NCBI RefSeq assembly: GCF_901827155.1
Contig: NZ_LR594659.1
Coordinates: forward strand, 558,001-622,000
Length of the DNA stretch: 64,000 bases
Direction: 5' to 3'
DNA from: Variovorax sp. PBL-H6
Lineage (GTDB): Bacteria > Pseudomonadota > Gammaproteobacteria > Burkholderiales > Burkholderiaceae_C
Shown here: positions 63,856 through 64,000 of the stretch, piece after piece
Layout: each line of letters starts with the position of its first letter
Position numbering within the stretch: the stretch's first letter is position 1
Made by a program: the position numbers and the translations under genes
The notes under the pieces: generated by a model
The model's database searches: none
What the model saw: the letters and a program-made list of their open reading frames with translations, nothing else
Told to the model about the DNA's origin: nothing

Positions 63856-64000
63856 ATGCAAACCACCCTGTTGAAACCCAAGACCATCCAGGTCGAGCAG
63901 TTGGCCGCCAACAAGGCGAAAGTCACGCTCGAGCCTTTCGAGCGCGGCTACGGGCATACGCTCGGCAACGCGCTGCGTCGCGTGCTGTTGTCATCGATGG
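63856..64000 (+). CDS. rpoA: RNA polymerase alpha subunit, N-terminal start only
   Basis: The first 48 codons ([20 protein letters not shown] start, [20 protein letters not shown]) are present; the gene runs beyond the window. This part forms the dimer interface. AGAGGAAG is 6 bases before the ATG. Confidence 0.97.
   Translation, partial: MQTTLLKPKTIQVEQLAANKAKVTLEPFERGYGHTLGNALRRVLLSSM

Overview
The window reads as a chromosomal segment of a GC-rich betaproteobacterium, most likely family Comamonadaceae and Variovorax-like. This is inferred from very high third-position GC, two Bug/TctC-type binding proteins, PhaM, DUF3567 and the style of the ribosomal operon. No sequence search was possible. 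I see no rRNA, tRNA, CRISPR array, intact insertion sequence or prophage.

Layout. 1-3.9 kb: the 3' end of selD, then a polyhydroxyalkanoate-type group (phasin-like, PhaF-like, PhaD-like TetR), an alpha/beta hydrolase and a RidA protein. 3.9-15.6 kb: two divergent arms around a TetR gene. The leftward arm is tetR, a solitary LivK-type binding protein and a CYP102-type P450-reductase fusion. The rightward arm is an acyl-CoA synthetase, a single-chain acyl-CoA carboxylase and a Tat-exported GDSL hydrolase. Together they look like a module that oxidises, activates and carboxylates a carboxylic acid. 15.7-24.9 kb: a WXXGXW/aspartate-repeat secreted protein, a glcD-lrgA-lrgB operon, purU, an omega-amino-acid transaminase, a ChaN lipoprotein, an AbrB gene remnant, DUF3567, DUF3108 and a fumarylacetoacetate-hydrolase-family enzyme. 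24.9-30.5 kb: a LuxR-type regulator divergent from a flavin monooxygenase, a DUF2783 gene carrying a 60-bp tandem repeat and a Bug protein, followed by a MORN-like protein and a VOC protein. 30.6-34.0 kb: a probable copper-uptake group (DUF2946, TonB receptor, PCu(A)C chaperone). 34.0-47.9 kb: phaM, a FIST protein, a LysR-controlled Bug/M20 amidohydrolase operon, an XRE regulator, a ceramidase-like membrane protein, an LplT-PlsC fusion with a PAP2 phosphatase, a four-gene membrane/periplasmic cluster and an SDR dehydrogenase. 47.9-55.9 kb: housekeeping genes tgt, queA, recG, oxyR, dps, ubiA and proC. 56.2-64 kb: the spc and alpha ribosomal-protein operons from rplN to the start of rpoA.

Points that stand out are a decayed infA at its normal place between secY and rpmJ, a strong terminator between rpsK and rpsD, the glcD-lrgAB linkage that suggests a carboxylate-transport role for LrgAB, a CYP102 lacking the fatty-acid-anchoring residues of P450 BM3, a three-copy 60-bp repeat inserted exactly at a start codon, an in-frame TAG followed by 33 coding-like codons behind the hydrolase, and several perfect palindromes placed as operators in divergent promoters.
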